Shown: one piece after another, positions 9,150-17,187 of the stretch
Layout: each line of letters opens with the position of its first letter
Position numbering within the stretch: the first letter of the stretch is position 1
The notes under the pieces: generated by a model
What the model saw: the letters and a program-made list of their open reading frames with translations, nothing else
The model's database searches: none
What the model was told of the DNA's origin: nothing
Program-made: the position numbers and the translations under genes
Source: AP-15 sp963789025
GTDB taxonomy: Bacteria; Pseudomonadota; Alphaproteobacteria; ATCC43930; CGMCC-115725
Direction of reading: 5' to 3'
DNA length: 64,000 nt
Assembly (NCBI GenBank): GCA_963789025.1
Contig: CAWBIT010000006.1
Span: forward strand, 1-64,000

Positions 9150-10182
9150 CGCCCCGCTCGCGGTCGTCTTGGGCTGCTCCGGCGAGCGTCTTACCGCCTC
9201 GGAGCGCGATCTCTTCGCCGCCGCCGATCCGGTCGGTTTCATTCTGTTCCGCCGCAACTGCAGCTCGCCCGATCAGGTGCGCGATCTGGTCGGCTCGCTG
9301 CGCGGCTGCGTCGGCCGCGCCGACGCGCCGGTTTTGATCGACCAGGAAGGCGGCCGCGTGGCGCGGCTCCGTCCGCCGCACTGGCGTCATTATCCATCGG
9401 CTGCCCGTCTGGGCTCGCTGCCGGACCCGGCGGCGGCAACGGCGGCCCGCCTCGGCGCTCGGCTGATCGCCGACGATTTGGCGCGGCTGGGCATCACTGT
9501 TGATTGCCTGCCGGTCCTGGATATCCCGGCGGCCGGGGCGGACCCGGTGATCGGCGACCGGGCCTATGGGAGCGATCCGGAACTGGTCGCTCGCCTCGCC
9601 GGAGCCGCGTGTGCCGGGCTGCTCGAAGGCGCCGTCCTGCCTGTCCTTAAGCACATACCCGGCCATGGCCGCGCCCGCGTCGACAGCCATCATGCCTGCC
9701 CGCTGGTCGAGACCAGTTACGAAGAATTGGCGAACACCGATTTTGCGCCGTTTCGCGCGCTCGCCGCGATGCCCTGGGCGATGACCGCGCACATCGTCTA
9801 TTCGGCGATCGATCCAACGGGGCCGGCGACACTGTCGTCACGCGTGGTCACCGAGGTCATCCGCGGCGAGATCGGGTTCGACGGCGTTCTGGTCTCTGAC
9901 GATCTGTCGATGCGGGCGCTCGGCGGCGGGCTCGGGGAGCGCACACGGCAGGCTCTCGCCACCGGCTGTGATCTAGCGCTGCATTGCAATGGAGACCTCG
10001 ACGAGATGGAGGAGGTCGTCAAGGCGGCTCGGCCGATTTCACCGATCACGGCGGGACGGCTCCGGCGCGGCGAAGCGCTCCGCCGAGGTTCCGCGGTGAA
10101 GGGCTTCGATCGCGGAGAAGCCGAGACGCAATTCGACGCGCTCCTAGCGAGCGCGCGCATTTTGGAGATTGCGGAGCAGTGA
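9139..10182 (+). CDS. nagZ: Beta-N-acetylhexosaminidase (glycoside hydrolase family 3)
   Basis: Cleaves N-acetylglucosamine from anhydro-muropeptides during peptidoglycan recycling in the cytoplasm. The 347-residue protein carries LIDQEGGRVARL, the GH3 NagZ loop KHIPGHGRARVDSHH (with the Asp/His pair acting in general acid-base catalysis) and the nucleophile Asp in VLVSDDLSMRAL. The start is a TTG at 9139 overlapping the end of the SPOR gene, which keeps the normal N-terminus. The neighbouring SPOR and M50 genes fit an envelope-maintenance operon. Confidence 0.92.
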   Translation: MPDNAPLAVVLGCSGERLTASERDLFAAADPVGFILFRRNCSSPDQVRDLVGSLRGCVGRADAPVLIDQEGGRVARLRPPHWRHYPSAARLGSLPDPAAATAARLGARLIADDLARLGITVDCLPVLDIPAAGADPVIGDRAYGSDPELVARLAGAACAGLLEGAVLPVLKHIPGHGRARVDSHHACPLVETSYEELANTDFAPFRALAAMPWAMTAHIVYSAIDPTGPATLSSRVVTEVIRGEIGFDGVLVSDDLSMRALGGGLGERTRQALATGCDLALHCNGDLDEMEEVVKAARPISPITAGRLRRGEALRRGSAVKGFDRGEAETQFDALLASARILEIAEQ

Positions 10183-10880
10183 ACCCGGCGGGCGGCCTGG
10201 CCGCAATGGTCTATCAGGCGAGCACCTGGGTTCTGCCGGTCGTCTTTGCCGTGACCTTTCACGAGGCGGCGCACGGGTTTGTCGCCTACCAATTCGGCGA
10301 CGACACCGCCCAGCGGGCCGGCCGCGTCACGTTCAATCCATTCAAACACATCGACCCGTTCGGCACGATCATTCTGCCGGCGATGCTGATCCTGCTGCGC
10401 TCGCCCTTCCTCTTCGGCTATGCCAAGCCGGTGCCGGTCAATTTTCGGCGGCTCGACAAACCGCGGCGGGACATGGTGTGGGTCGCTTTGGCCGGGCCCG
10501 GCACCAATGTGCTGCTCGCGATCGTCTCGTCGCTGTTGTTTCACGGAGTCGGTTTGATGCCGCCGAGCCCGGCCGAGTGGCTGGGGGAAAATCTGGTGCA
10601 CTCGATACAGATCAACGCGGTCCTGTGCGTATTCAATATGCTCCCTTTGCCGCCGCTGGACGGCGGAAGGGTGGCGGTCGGGCTGCTGCCGGATGCTCTG
10701 GCACTCCCGCTGGCTCGGCTCGAGCGTTACGGAATGTTGATCCTGCTGCTGTTCTTGTTCGTGATTCCCTATGTCGGCGAGCAGACGGGTCATAACCTCA
10801 ATATTCTGGCTTGGCTGATCGGCGTGCCGACGGAGGCGCTGATCCGCTTGATACTGGCGATCACCGGGCAAGGGGAATGA
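10179..10880 (+). CDS. Site-2 protease family (M50) membrane metalloprotease
   Basis: Intramembrane zinc protease of the short Rip/YwhC-like type. The zinc motif is HEAAH at residues 28-32 in the first helix, and the third ligand is in NMLPLPPLDGGRV. Several hydrophobic helices surround them. I take a GTG start at 10179 overlapping the nagZ stop, with GGAG at 10164-10167; an ATG at 10206 is the alternative. It sits between nagZ and scpA, the usual place in this class. The substrate is unknown. Confidence 0.88.
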   Translation: MNPAGGLAAMVYQASTWVLPVVFAVTFHEAAHGFVAYQFGDDTAQRAGRVTFNPFKHIDPFGTIILPAMLILLRSPFLFGYAKPVPVNFRRLDKPRRDMVWVALAGPGTNVLLAIVSSLLFHGVGLMPPSPAEWLGENLVHSIQINAVLCVFNMLPLPPLDGGRVAVGLLPDALALPLARLERYGMLILLLFLFVIPYVGEQTGHNLNILAWLIGVPTEALIRLILAITGQGE

Positions 10881-11686
10881 CCGAAGCCACCCCGCGCCCT
10901 CCCGCGCCGCGGGTCCCGCCCTCGCGCTCGGAGCAGCTGGTGCTAGAGCTCGACGGCTATGAGGGGCCGATCGATTTGTTGCTCACGTTGGCCCGCGAGC
11001 AGAAGGTCGACCTCGGCAAGATCTCGATCCTGGCGCTGGCCGACCAATATCTCGCCTTCATCGCGAGACAACGCTCGCTCAGCCTCGAGATTGCCGCCGA
11101 CTACCTGGTCATGGCGGCTTGGCTCGCCTACCTGAAATCGCGCCTGCTGCTGCCGCAGCCTCCGCAGGACGAGGAGCCGAGCGGGATTGAGCTCGCCGCG
11201 CAGCTGGAGCACCGCCTCCGCTTGCTCGAAGCGATGCAGATTGCCGGAGGGCGGCTCATGGCGCGTCCGCGGACCGGGCAGGATGTGTTCTTGCGCGGCG
11301 CGCCCGAGGGGCTTGCGGTCGTTCCGGTCCCGGTCTACGAGCTCGCTCTGTACGAACTTCTGCGCGCTTATGGCGACGGACGCCGCCGAACCGAAGCCGC
11401 GGTGCTGACGATCGAGCCGGCCGAATTCTATTCGATGGATGATGCACTGAGCCGGTTGGCGCGCTTCATCGGCCGGGTGCCGAATTGGCGCGAGCTGGCG
11501 AGCTTCTTGCCGAGAGAGCTGCGCGGCGAGCTGTTTCGCCGCTCGGCGCTCGCGGCGACTTTCGCCGCCACCCTCGAGCTGGCGCGCCGCGGCCGCGTCG
11601 AACTCCGCCAGGACCGGGCCTTTGGGCCCATCTACCTTCGCAGCCTCGCCCCGGCCGCTGCACAAGGTCTGGGGGCGGGTGCGTGA
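10877..11686 (+). CDS. scpA: Segregation and condensation protein A
   Basis: The kleisin subunit of the Smc-ScpAB condensin, which organises and segregates the chromosome. The 269-residue protein has the hallmark LELDGYEGPIDLLLTLAREQ and IAADYLVMAAWLAYLKSRLLLP in its N-terminal Smc-binding half, and a winged-helix C-terminus. The ATG at 10877 overlaps the previous stop as ATGA, and the gene overlaps scpB by four bases, so translation of the three genes is probably coupled. Confidence 0.93.
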   Translation: MTEATPRPPAPRVPPSRSEQLVLELDGYEGPIDLLLTLAREQKVDLGKISILALADQYLAFIARQRSLSLEIAADYLVMAAWLAYLKSRLLLPQPPQDEEPSGIELAAQLEHRLRLLEAMQIAGGRLMARPRTGQDVFLRGAPEGLAVVPVPVYELALYELLRAYGDGRRRTEAAVLTIEPAEFYSMDDALSRLARFIGRVPNWRELASFLPRELRGELFRRSALAATFAATLELARRGRVELRQDRAFGPIYLRSLAPAAAQGLGAGA

Positions 11687-12276
11687 GCGGGCGGGCGCAG
11701 CAGTTGCGTCTCGTCGAGGCGCTCTTGTTCGCGGTCGCCGAACCAATTGGCGAGGAGGCTCTGGCGCGGCATCTGGACGACGCGGCCGATATCGCGGGGT
11801 TGCTGCGCGAGCTGGCCGAGAGCTATGCCGGACGCGGCGTCAACCTCGTGCGGCTGGCCGGTGGATGGGCGTTTCGCACCGCGCCCGATCTCGCCGCCAG
11901 CTTGCGCATCGAGCGGCCGGTCGCTCGCAAGCTGTCGCGGGCGGCGATCGAGACCCTTGCGGTCATTGCTTATCACCAGCCGGCCACGCGCGCCCAAATC
12001 GAACAGATCCGGGGGGTCGCTCTCGGCAAGGGAACGATCGATACCTTGATGGAGGCCGGCTGGGTCCGCCCCAAGGGGCGGCGCGCCGGCCCCGGCCGGC
12101 CGCTCCTCTGGGTGACGACGCCGGATTTTCTCGTCCATTTTGGGCTCGACAGTCTGAACGAGTTGCCCGGTCTCGACGAGCTGCGCGCCGCCGGTCTTCT
12201 CGACCTCACCTCATTTATGCTGCCCGAACAGGTGGGCGAGAAAAGCGCCGACCAGGAAGCCCGCGTCGAGCCGTGA
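11683..12276 (+). CDS. scpB: Segregation and condensation protein B
   Basis: A winged-helix dimer that binds the ScpA kleisin linker in condensin. The 197-residue protein contains LVEALLFAVAEPI, the central RAAIETLAVIAYHQPATRA and GRPLLWVTTPDFLVHFGL, all typical. The GTG start at 11683 overlaps the scpA stop (GTGA). It is followed by 113 bp without the tatA gene that many relatives have here. Confidence 0.93.
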   Translation: MSGRAQQLRLVEALLFAVAEPIGEEALARHLDDAADIAGLLRELAESYAGRGVNLVRLAGGWAFRTAPDLAASLRIERPVARKLSRAAIETLAVIAYHQPATRAQIEQIRGVALGKGTIDTLMEAGWVRPKGRRAGPGRPLLWVTTPDFLVHFGLDSLNELPGLDELRAAGLLDLTSFMLPEQVGEKSADQEARVEP

Positions 12277-12389
12277 CTTGCCAGGGTGGTGCGCCGGCCG
12301 AAATTGCCCATATGACAGCCATCTGACATCATTACCCCACATGCGCATGTTGCCGATAACTGACCAGGAGCCTGCGAGGCAGCGCCGCG
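12277..12389. other. scpB-tatB gap lacking tatA
   Basis: 113 bp in which I can find no tatA: no frame encodes a helix-plus-amphipathic TatA N-terminus or a FGPKKLP-like motif. It contains AGGAG (12366-12370) about 20 bases before tatB, and otherwise no recognisable structure. Confidence 0.6.
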
Positions 12390-12842
12390 ATGTTTCTTGA
12401 CTTCGGCATGTCGGAGCTGCTGCTGATCGGTGTCGTGGCGCTCGTGTTCATCGGGCCGAAGGACCTGCCGAAGGCGCTGCGCGTCGCCGGCTTCTGGGTC
12501 AGAAAGGCGCGCACCTTGTCGCGCGAGTTTCAGAGCAGCGTCGAGCAGATGATCCGCGAAGCCGAACTGGACGAAATGCGGCAGGAATTGAAAAAGGCGA
12601 CCGAGATCGATCTCGACAAACAGTTTCGCGAGACGATCGATCCGACCGGCAGCCTTGCCGAGAGCCTGAAGCCGCCGGAGCTACCGAAATTCTCCGATAC
12701 GGGCCTCCAGGCGGCGCCGGCTCTCGAAGCTCAACCGCAGCCGGCCGCAGAAATGACAGGGACCGAGGCGGCCCAGCCCGCAGTGCCAGCCATCGCGCCG
12801 CCACATGACGCCAGTCAGGACACCGTGCCGCTAAAGCAGTGA
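12390..12842 (+). CDS. tatB: Sec-independent protein translocase TatB
   Basis: Works with TatC as receptor for folded twin-arginine substrates at the inner membrane. The 150-residue protein starts MFLDFGMSELLLIGVVALV (one N-terminal helix), then the family FIGPKDLPKALR and a long amphipathic, charged helix. The Pro/Ala-rich tail is variable in the family. The initial F-D-x-G-x-S-E-L favours TatB over TatA. No tatA is adjacent, and tatC follows 69 bp later. Confidence 0.9.
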   Translation: MFLDFGMSELLLIGVVALVFIGPKDLPKALRVAGFWVRKARTLSREFQSSVEQMIREAELDEMRQELKKATEIDLDKQFRETIDPTGSLAESLKPPELPKFSDTGLQAAPALEAQPQPAAEMTGTEAAQPAVPAIAPPHDASQDTVPLKQ

Positions 12843-12911
12843 GGGCCGCTTCGAGTCAGCGTCCTTCAATGACGATGTCGGTGCATATTTCGCGCCCTTC
12901 AGGGAACGGTT

Positions 12912-13745
12912 GTGGACGACGACAGGGAAGCCGAGCTCGAAGAAGGCAGGATGCCGCTCCTCGATCACTTGATCGAGCTGCGCAACCGGCTGATGTGGGC
13001 GATCGGTGCGGTCCTCGTCGCGTTTCTGATCTGCTACCAATTCAAGGAGCGGATCTATGGCTTTCTGGTGCATCCGCTGGCGGTCATTTTCGAGGGGCAG
13101 ACCGGGCGGCATCTGATCTACACCGGTCTGACCGAGGCCTTCTTCACTTACGTCAAGGTGTCGTTCTGGGCGGGGCTCTGCATAGCTTTCCCGATTGTCG
13201 CCAGCCAGATCTGGAAATTCGTCGCGCCCGGCCTCTACAAGAATGAGCGTCGCGCCTTCTACCCCTATCTTTTCGCCACTCCGGTCTTGTTCGCGATGGG
13301 CGCGGCGCTCGCCTACTTTGTCGTGATCCCGGTTGCCTGGCGCTTCTTCGTCAGCTTTGAGACGCCGGCCAGCGCCGACGGCGGACTTCCGATCGTCCTC
13401 GAGGCGAAGGTCAACGAATACCTGTCGTTGGTGATGACCCTGCTCTTCGCCTTTGGCGTCGCTTTTCAGCTGCCGGTGCTGCTTACCCTGATGGCGCGAG
13501 TGGGTCTGGTTACTTCGGCCGGACTCGCATCCAAACGACGCTACGCTATTGTCATCATGTTCGTCGTTGCCGCGGTATTGACGCCGCCGGATATCATCAG
13601 CCAGACGAGCCTCGCGATACCATTGATCATCTTGTTCGAGGCCTCGATCCTCTCGTGCCGGATGGTGGAAAAGGCGCGCGCCAAGCGCGAGGCCGCGGAG
13701 GAGGCCGAGCTCGCCGGCAAAGGGAAGCCCGCCGCCGGAACGTGA
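12912..13745 (+). CDS. tatC: Sec-independent protein translocase TatC
   Basis: The multispanning core of the Tat receptor. The 277-residue protein begins with a GTG (MDDDREAELEEGRMPLLDHLIELRNRL), showing the conserved H-L-x-E-L-R-x-R segment that contacts signal peptides. Six hydrophobic segments follow, with FWAGLCIAFPIV and the glutamate-containing FVAPGLYKNERR region. The charged C-terminal tail is cytoplasmic. Confidence 0.95.
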   Translation: MDDDREAELEEGRMPLLDHLIELRNRLMWAIGAVLVAFLICYQFKERIYGFLVHPLAVIFEGQTGRHLIYTGLTEAFFTYVKVSFWAGLCIAFPIVASQIWKFVAPGLYKNERRAFYPYLFATPVLFAMGAALAYFVVIPVAWRFFVSFETPASADGGLPIVLEAKVNEYLSLVMTLLFAFGVAFQLPVLLTLMARVGLVTSAGLASKRRYAIVIMFVVAAVLTPPDIISQTSLAIPLIILFEASILSCRMVEKARAKREAAEEAELAGKGKPAAGT

Positions 13746-13798
13746 CGAGCGCGGGCTGATGGACGGGAGGGTTCCGGCAATCTATATCCCGTCGCACT

Positions 13799-15094
13799 AT
13801 GCATGACCTCAGATGGATCCGGGAGCACCCGGACGAGTTCAATCGTGGGATGGAGCGGCGCGGGTTGGATATTCGCGCCGAGAGTATTCTTGCCCTCGAC
13901 CGCGCATGGCGTGAAGCTCAAACTCGTGCGGAACAGACCCAGGCAGAGCGCAACCGCAGGGCGAGGGAATTCGCGGCCGCCAAGCTAGCTGCTGCCGGCG
14001 TGGGAAAGTCTGGCCCTCTCGTACACGACCCTTCGCTGCGCCAAAAAGCCGAGGAAGCGACTGCCGAAGCGGCGCGACTGCGCGCCCAAATCGACGAAAT
14101 TCTCGCCGGTCTCCCGAACCTGCCGGCCGAAGAGGTGCCGGACGGGCCGGACGAGACCGCAAATCGGGTGCTGCGTCATCACGGCGAGCCGCCGCGTTTC
14201 GATTTTGAACCATTGTCTCATGAGGCGGTCGGCGAACGGCTCGGCATGATGGACTTTGCCCGCGCCGGGAAGTTGTCCGGGTCCCGATTCGTCATTCTGC
14301 GCGGCGCGCTCGCTCGGCTCGAACGGGCGCTCGGCCAATTCATGCTCGATCTGCATACGAAGGAGTTCGGCTACAACGAGGTTTCTCCGCCCCTGTTGGT
14401 CCGCGACGACGCGGTCTTCGGGGTCGGCCAGCTGCCGAAGTTTGCCGCGGAGATGTTCCGCACAACCGACGGCTATTGGCTGATCCCGACCGCCGAAGTG
14501 CCGCTGACCAACCTCGTTGCCGGCGAAATCATCGACGAAGGGGTCTTGCCGCTGCGCTACACCGCCTGGACGCCGTGCTTCCGCTCGGAGGCCGGCGCGG
14601 CGGGCAAGGACACCCGCGGCATGATCCGCCAGCATCAGTTTGAAAAAGTCGAGCTGGTCTCCGTTGTCCGCCCGGACAACTCCGCGGCCGAGCACGAACG
14701 GATGACCGCATGCGCCGAGGAAGTGCTGAAGCGCCTCAGGCTCGCCTACCGCGTCGTGCTGCTGTCGACCGGCGACATGGGATTTGCCTCGCAAAAAACC
14801 TACGACATCGAAGTCTGGCTGCCGGGCCAGGGGACCTATCGCGAGATTTCCAGCTGCTCGAATTGCGGCCCGTTCCAGGCTTTGCGCATGAGGGCGCGGT
14901 ATCGCCCCGCCGAGGGCAAAGGACTACTGCCGGTTCATACCCTCAACGGCTCTGGTCTCGCGATCGGGCGCACCCTGATCGCGATCCTCGAGAACTTCCA
15001 GCGGCACAACGGCACCGTGGCCCTCCCGCCGGTGTTGCAGCCCTATATGGGAGGCCAGGAGGTCCTTGAACCCCATGGCGAACCCCATGGCTGA
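13799..15094 (+). CDS. serS: Seryl-tRNA synthetase
   Basis: Class II synthetase charging tRNA-Ser (and tRNA-Sec where selenocysteine is used, relevant to the methyltransferase at 21394). The 431-residue protein has the coiled-coil N-terminal arm (about 30-100), motif 2 TPCFRSEAGAAGKDTRG and motif 3 NGSGLAIGRTLIAILEN. The last residues are the repeat EPHGEPHG, caused by a tandem 12-bp duplication in the overlap with surE. Confidence 0.95.
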   Translation: MHDLRWIREHPDEFNRGMERRGLDIRAESILALDRAWREAQTRAEQTQAERNRRAREFAAAKLAAAGVGKSGPLVHDPSLRQKAEEATAEAARLRAQIDEILAGLPNLPAEEVPDGPDETANRVLRHHGEPPRFDFEPLSHEAVGERLGMMDFARAGKLSGSRFVILRGALARLERALGQFMLDLHTKEFGYNEVSPPLLVRDDAVFGVGQLPKFAAEMFRTTDGYWLIPTAEVPLTNLVAGEIIDEGVLPLRYTAWTPCFRSEAGAAGKDTRGMIRQHQFEKVELVSVVRPDNSAAEHERMTACAEEVLKRLRLAYRVVLLSTGDMGFASQKTYDIEVWLPGQGTYREISSCSNCGPFQALRMRARYRPAEGKGLLPVHTLNGSGLAIGRTLIAILENFQRHNGTVALPPVLQPYMGGQEVLEPHGEPHG

Positions 15095-15869
15095 CGGGCG
15101 CATCGAACTCGCCAAAGCCCGCATTCTCGTCACCAACGACGACGGCATCGGGTCCCCCGGGATCAAATTGCTGGAGGAGATCGCGCGAGACCTCTCGCCG
15201 GACGTCTGGGTTGTCGCGCCCGAGCAGGAGCAGAGCGCCGCCAGCCACTCGCTGACGACAAGGCGCCCGTTGCGCATGTCGGAGCTGGCGGAGCGGCGCT
15301 ATGCAGTGGACGGGACGCCGACGGATTGCGTGATGTTGGCGATCAAGCACCTGCTTCGCGAGCACCGCCCGGACCTCGTCCTTTCCGGGGTCAATGGCGG
15401 CGGCAATGTCGGAGAGGATCTGACCTATTCGGGGACCGTCGCGGCGGCTATGGAAGCGACGTTGCTCGATATCCCGGCGATCGCGCTGAGCCAGCATTTC
15501 ATCGACGGCGAGGCGATACCCTGGCACACCGCCGCGCGTTTCGCGCCCGAGGTGATCCGGCGGTTGACCCGGCTGCCCTGGCCGGAGCACACCCTGATGA
15601 ACATAAATTTTCCGGCCGCCGCTCCCGAAGACGTCCGCGGCATCGCGGTCACGAGCCAAGGCAAGCGCGCGATCGCCTCCAATCTCAGTGAACGCCTCGA
15701 TCCTCGCGGCAGGCCCTATTATTGGATCGGCCCGGTCCGCGAGGACGGGTTCGCCGAGCCCGGCACCGATTTGGCTGCGATCAATGAGAAGCGGGTTTCG
15801 GTTACCCCGATCTACCTCAATCTGACCAACGTTCCGGTGCTCGCCTCGCTCAAAAAGGTCTTCGGGTGA
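15075..15869 (+). CDS. surE: 5'/3'-nucleotidase SurE
   Basis: A metal-dependent nucleotidase and survival protein. The 264-residue protein has the signature ILVTNDDGIGSPG (Asp pair binding metal) and VLSGVNGGGNVGEDLTYSG. AGGAGG at 15057-15062 lies 12 bases before the ATG at 15075. A second ATG at 15087 arises from the duplicated GAACCCCATGGC unit, so either may initiate. The coding region overlaps serS at its start and pcm at its end, the usual serS-surE-pcm order. Confidence 0.93.
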   Translation: MANPMADGRIELAKARILVTNDDGIGSPGIKLLEEIARDLSPDVWVVAPEQEQSAASHSLTTRRPLRMSELAERRYAVDGTPTDCVMLAIKHLLREHRPDLVLSGVNGGGNVGEDLTYSGTVAAAMEATLLDIPAIALSQHFIDGEAIPWHTAARFAPEVIRRLTRLPWPEHTLMNINFPAAAPEDVRGIAVTSQGKRAIASNLSERLDPRGRPYYWIGPVREDGFAEPGTDLAAINEKRVSVTPIYLNLTNVPVLASLKKVFG

Positions 15870-16555
15870 CACCTGTCCCAGCCGGCCCGGTCGAGCCGGG
15901 CTTGATCCAGAAAAAGCTGCGTCTTCTGATGGAGCTGCGTCGCGCCGGGATCGGCGACACGCGTGTCCTCGGCGCCATCGAAAAGACCCCGCGAGAGAAA
16001 TTTGTGCCCGCGTCGTTCGAGGACCAAGCCTATGAGAATATGGCCCTCCCGATCGGCAATGCGCAGACGGTGAGCCAGCCCTACGTCGTGGCGCTGATGA
16101 CCGAGAAGCTCCAGCTCGGAGCACGGCAGAATGTTATCGAGATCGGAACCGGTTCCGGTTACCAGACCGCAGTTTTGGCCGCCCTCTGCCGCCGGGTCTT
16201 TACGATCGAACGTCACCGCGAACTGTTGCGCGATGCAGAGCGCCGATTTGAAGAGCTGCGCCTGCGGAACATCGTCTGCCAATTCGGCGACGGCACGAAG
16301 GGCTGGCCCGAGCAGGCGCCATATGAGCGAGTGCTCGTGACTGCAGCGGCTGCGGAAATCCCGGCGACCCTGGTCGACGCGCTCGCTCCGGGCGGCATCC
16401 TGGTCGTCCCGGTCGGCGAAGATCACCGCGACCAGCAGCTGATGCGTATTCGCCGCGAAGACGACCGCTTTTTGACCGAGGATCTCGGTCTCGTTCGGTT
16501 CGTTCCGCTCGTTGCCGGGCTGCCGCGCCGCCAAGCGGACCAGAGCTTGACATGA
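15866..16555 (+). CDS. pcm: Protein-L-isoaspartate O-methyltransferase
   Basis: Repairs isoaspartyl residues in aged proteins using S-adenosylmethionine. The 229-residue protein has the SAM loop VIEIGTGSGYQTAVLA, the upstream PREKFVP motif and LPIGNAQTVSQPYVVALM, which is close to the family's IGxGQTISQP active-site loop. The GTG start at 15866 overlaps the surE stop. The last 16 bases lie in a 29-bp sequence repeated at 17112-17140. Confidence 0.92.
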   Translation: MTPVPAGPVEPGLIQKKLRLLMELRRAGIGDTRVLGAIEKTPREKFVPASFEDQAYENMALPIGNAQTVSQPYVVALMTEKLQLGARQNVIEIGTGSGYQTAVLAALCRRVFTIERHRELLRDAERRFEELRLRNIVCQFGDGTKGWPEQAPYERVLVTAAAAEIPATLVDALAPGGILVVPVGEDHRDQQLMRIRREDDRFLTEDLGLVRFVPLVAGLPRRQADQSLT

Positions 16556-16568
16556 TTTTGCCTTCGCG
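16540..16568 (+). repeat. 29-bp imperfect direct repeat, copy 1
   Basis: Starts ccagagcttgacatgattt and includes the pcm stop codon. It is 26 of 29 identical to 17112-17140. The two copies bracket the broken antitoxin gene. Confidence 0.7.
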
Positions 16569-16588
16569 CCTCCGAAAGCGATAAGCAC

Positions 16589-16843
16589 ATGAAAAAGATC
16601 ATTACGTCGCTGCCGGAAGCGGATTTAGCGGCGCTCGATCAAGTATGAGAACGACACAATCTCACTCGGGCGGAGGCAGTTAGGCAAGCGATCCGCTGGT
16701 ATATCGGTGTAACGGCGCGGCTACCGTCGGCTGAAGATGCCCTCCCGGACGAGATCAAAGCCATCGAACAGGGCCAACAACAAATCGCCCGCGGGGAGTA
16801 CATCCTGCTCGAAGATCTAAAACATGATATGGCTAAGCAATAA
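16589..16843 (+). pseudogene. Ribbon-helix-helix/CopG-like antitoxin gene with in-frame stop
   Basis: An 85-codon frame, MKKIITSLPEADLAALDQV, then TGA (16646-16648), then ERHNLTRAEAVRQAIRWYIG and onward to LLEDLKHDMAKQ and a TAA. The pattern (short beta strand, TRAEAVRQAIRW helix, acidic tail) is that of RelB/ParD-type DNA-binding antitoxins. The stop is one transition from a CGA arginine codon, which suits the LxRERH pattern I expect there. No toxin gene follows. It is probably a decayed orphan antitoxin. Confidence 0.65.
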
Positions 16844-17111
16844 TGACGCACTTCGACGACATACTCGTGCTCAGAAGCAAACAGATGATTCAATGCAATG
16901 CGCCCGTCCTCGTCTTCCCGGGGAAGGCCGGGACCTATTTCCGCCATGGGCGCCGGCCGGACCCGTGGGCCGGTGTGACAGGATTTTGATGTGAGCCTTT
17001 TCCGCCTTGGCGAGCGAATCTTCCGTATAGGTCTGAATACTAGTGGCTAAGGCTGATGGCGTTCGCCGCCACCGCAGCTTGTTGTCGCCAGCTGCCGTGC
17101 CGGCATGCGGG
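16844..17111. repeat. Non-coding stretch with palindromic repeat
   Basis: Between the antitoxin remnant and the second direct repeat. A cttcccggggaaggccggg unit lies near 16912-16931, and mixed REP-like sequence continues to about 17000. No gene is supported. Confidence 0.4.
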
Positions 17112-17140
17112 CCAGGGCTTGACATAATTCTGCCTTCGCG
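17112..17140 (+). repeat. 29-bp imperfect direct repeat, copy 2
   Basis: Starts ccagggcttgacataattc. It contains TTGACA (17119-17124), which could serve as a -35 box for the LysM/M23 gene at 17188, but the matching -10 (taccaa) is weak. Confidence 0.65.
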
Positions 17141-17187
17141 TACCAAATAGTGGGGTTCTTGCGCGTCGCGGGGCGTGCTGGGGGAAG

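Noticed and set aside
9798..10871. Long open frame (357 codons) antisense to nagZ and the M50 peptidase gene
   Set aside because: High GC content creates long antisense frames; the sense genes have clear families and motifs.
14943..16124. 393-codon antisense frame over serS/surE/pcm
   Set aside because: It overlaps three well-supported genes and its product shows no recognisable domain.
16646..16648. In-frame TGA in the antitoxin frame as a second selenocysteine codon
   Set aside because: The position is expected to be a charged residue in ribbon-helix-helix antitoxins, not Cys, and no plausible hairpin follows. A nonsense mutation is simpler.
16843..16990. A toxin gene starting at the TAATG overlap after the antitoxin remnant
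   Set aside because: The frame (MTHFDDILVLRSKQ...) has no toxin-family features and runs into a palindromic repeat.
17119..17160. A confident sigma-70 promoter for the LysM gene
   Set aside because: TTGACA is present but no acceptable -10 is found at 16-18 bp; the same box in the other repeat copy lacks one as well.
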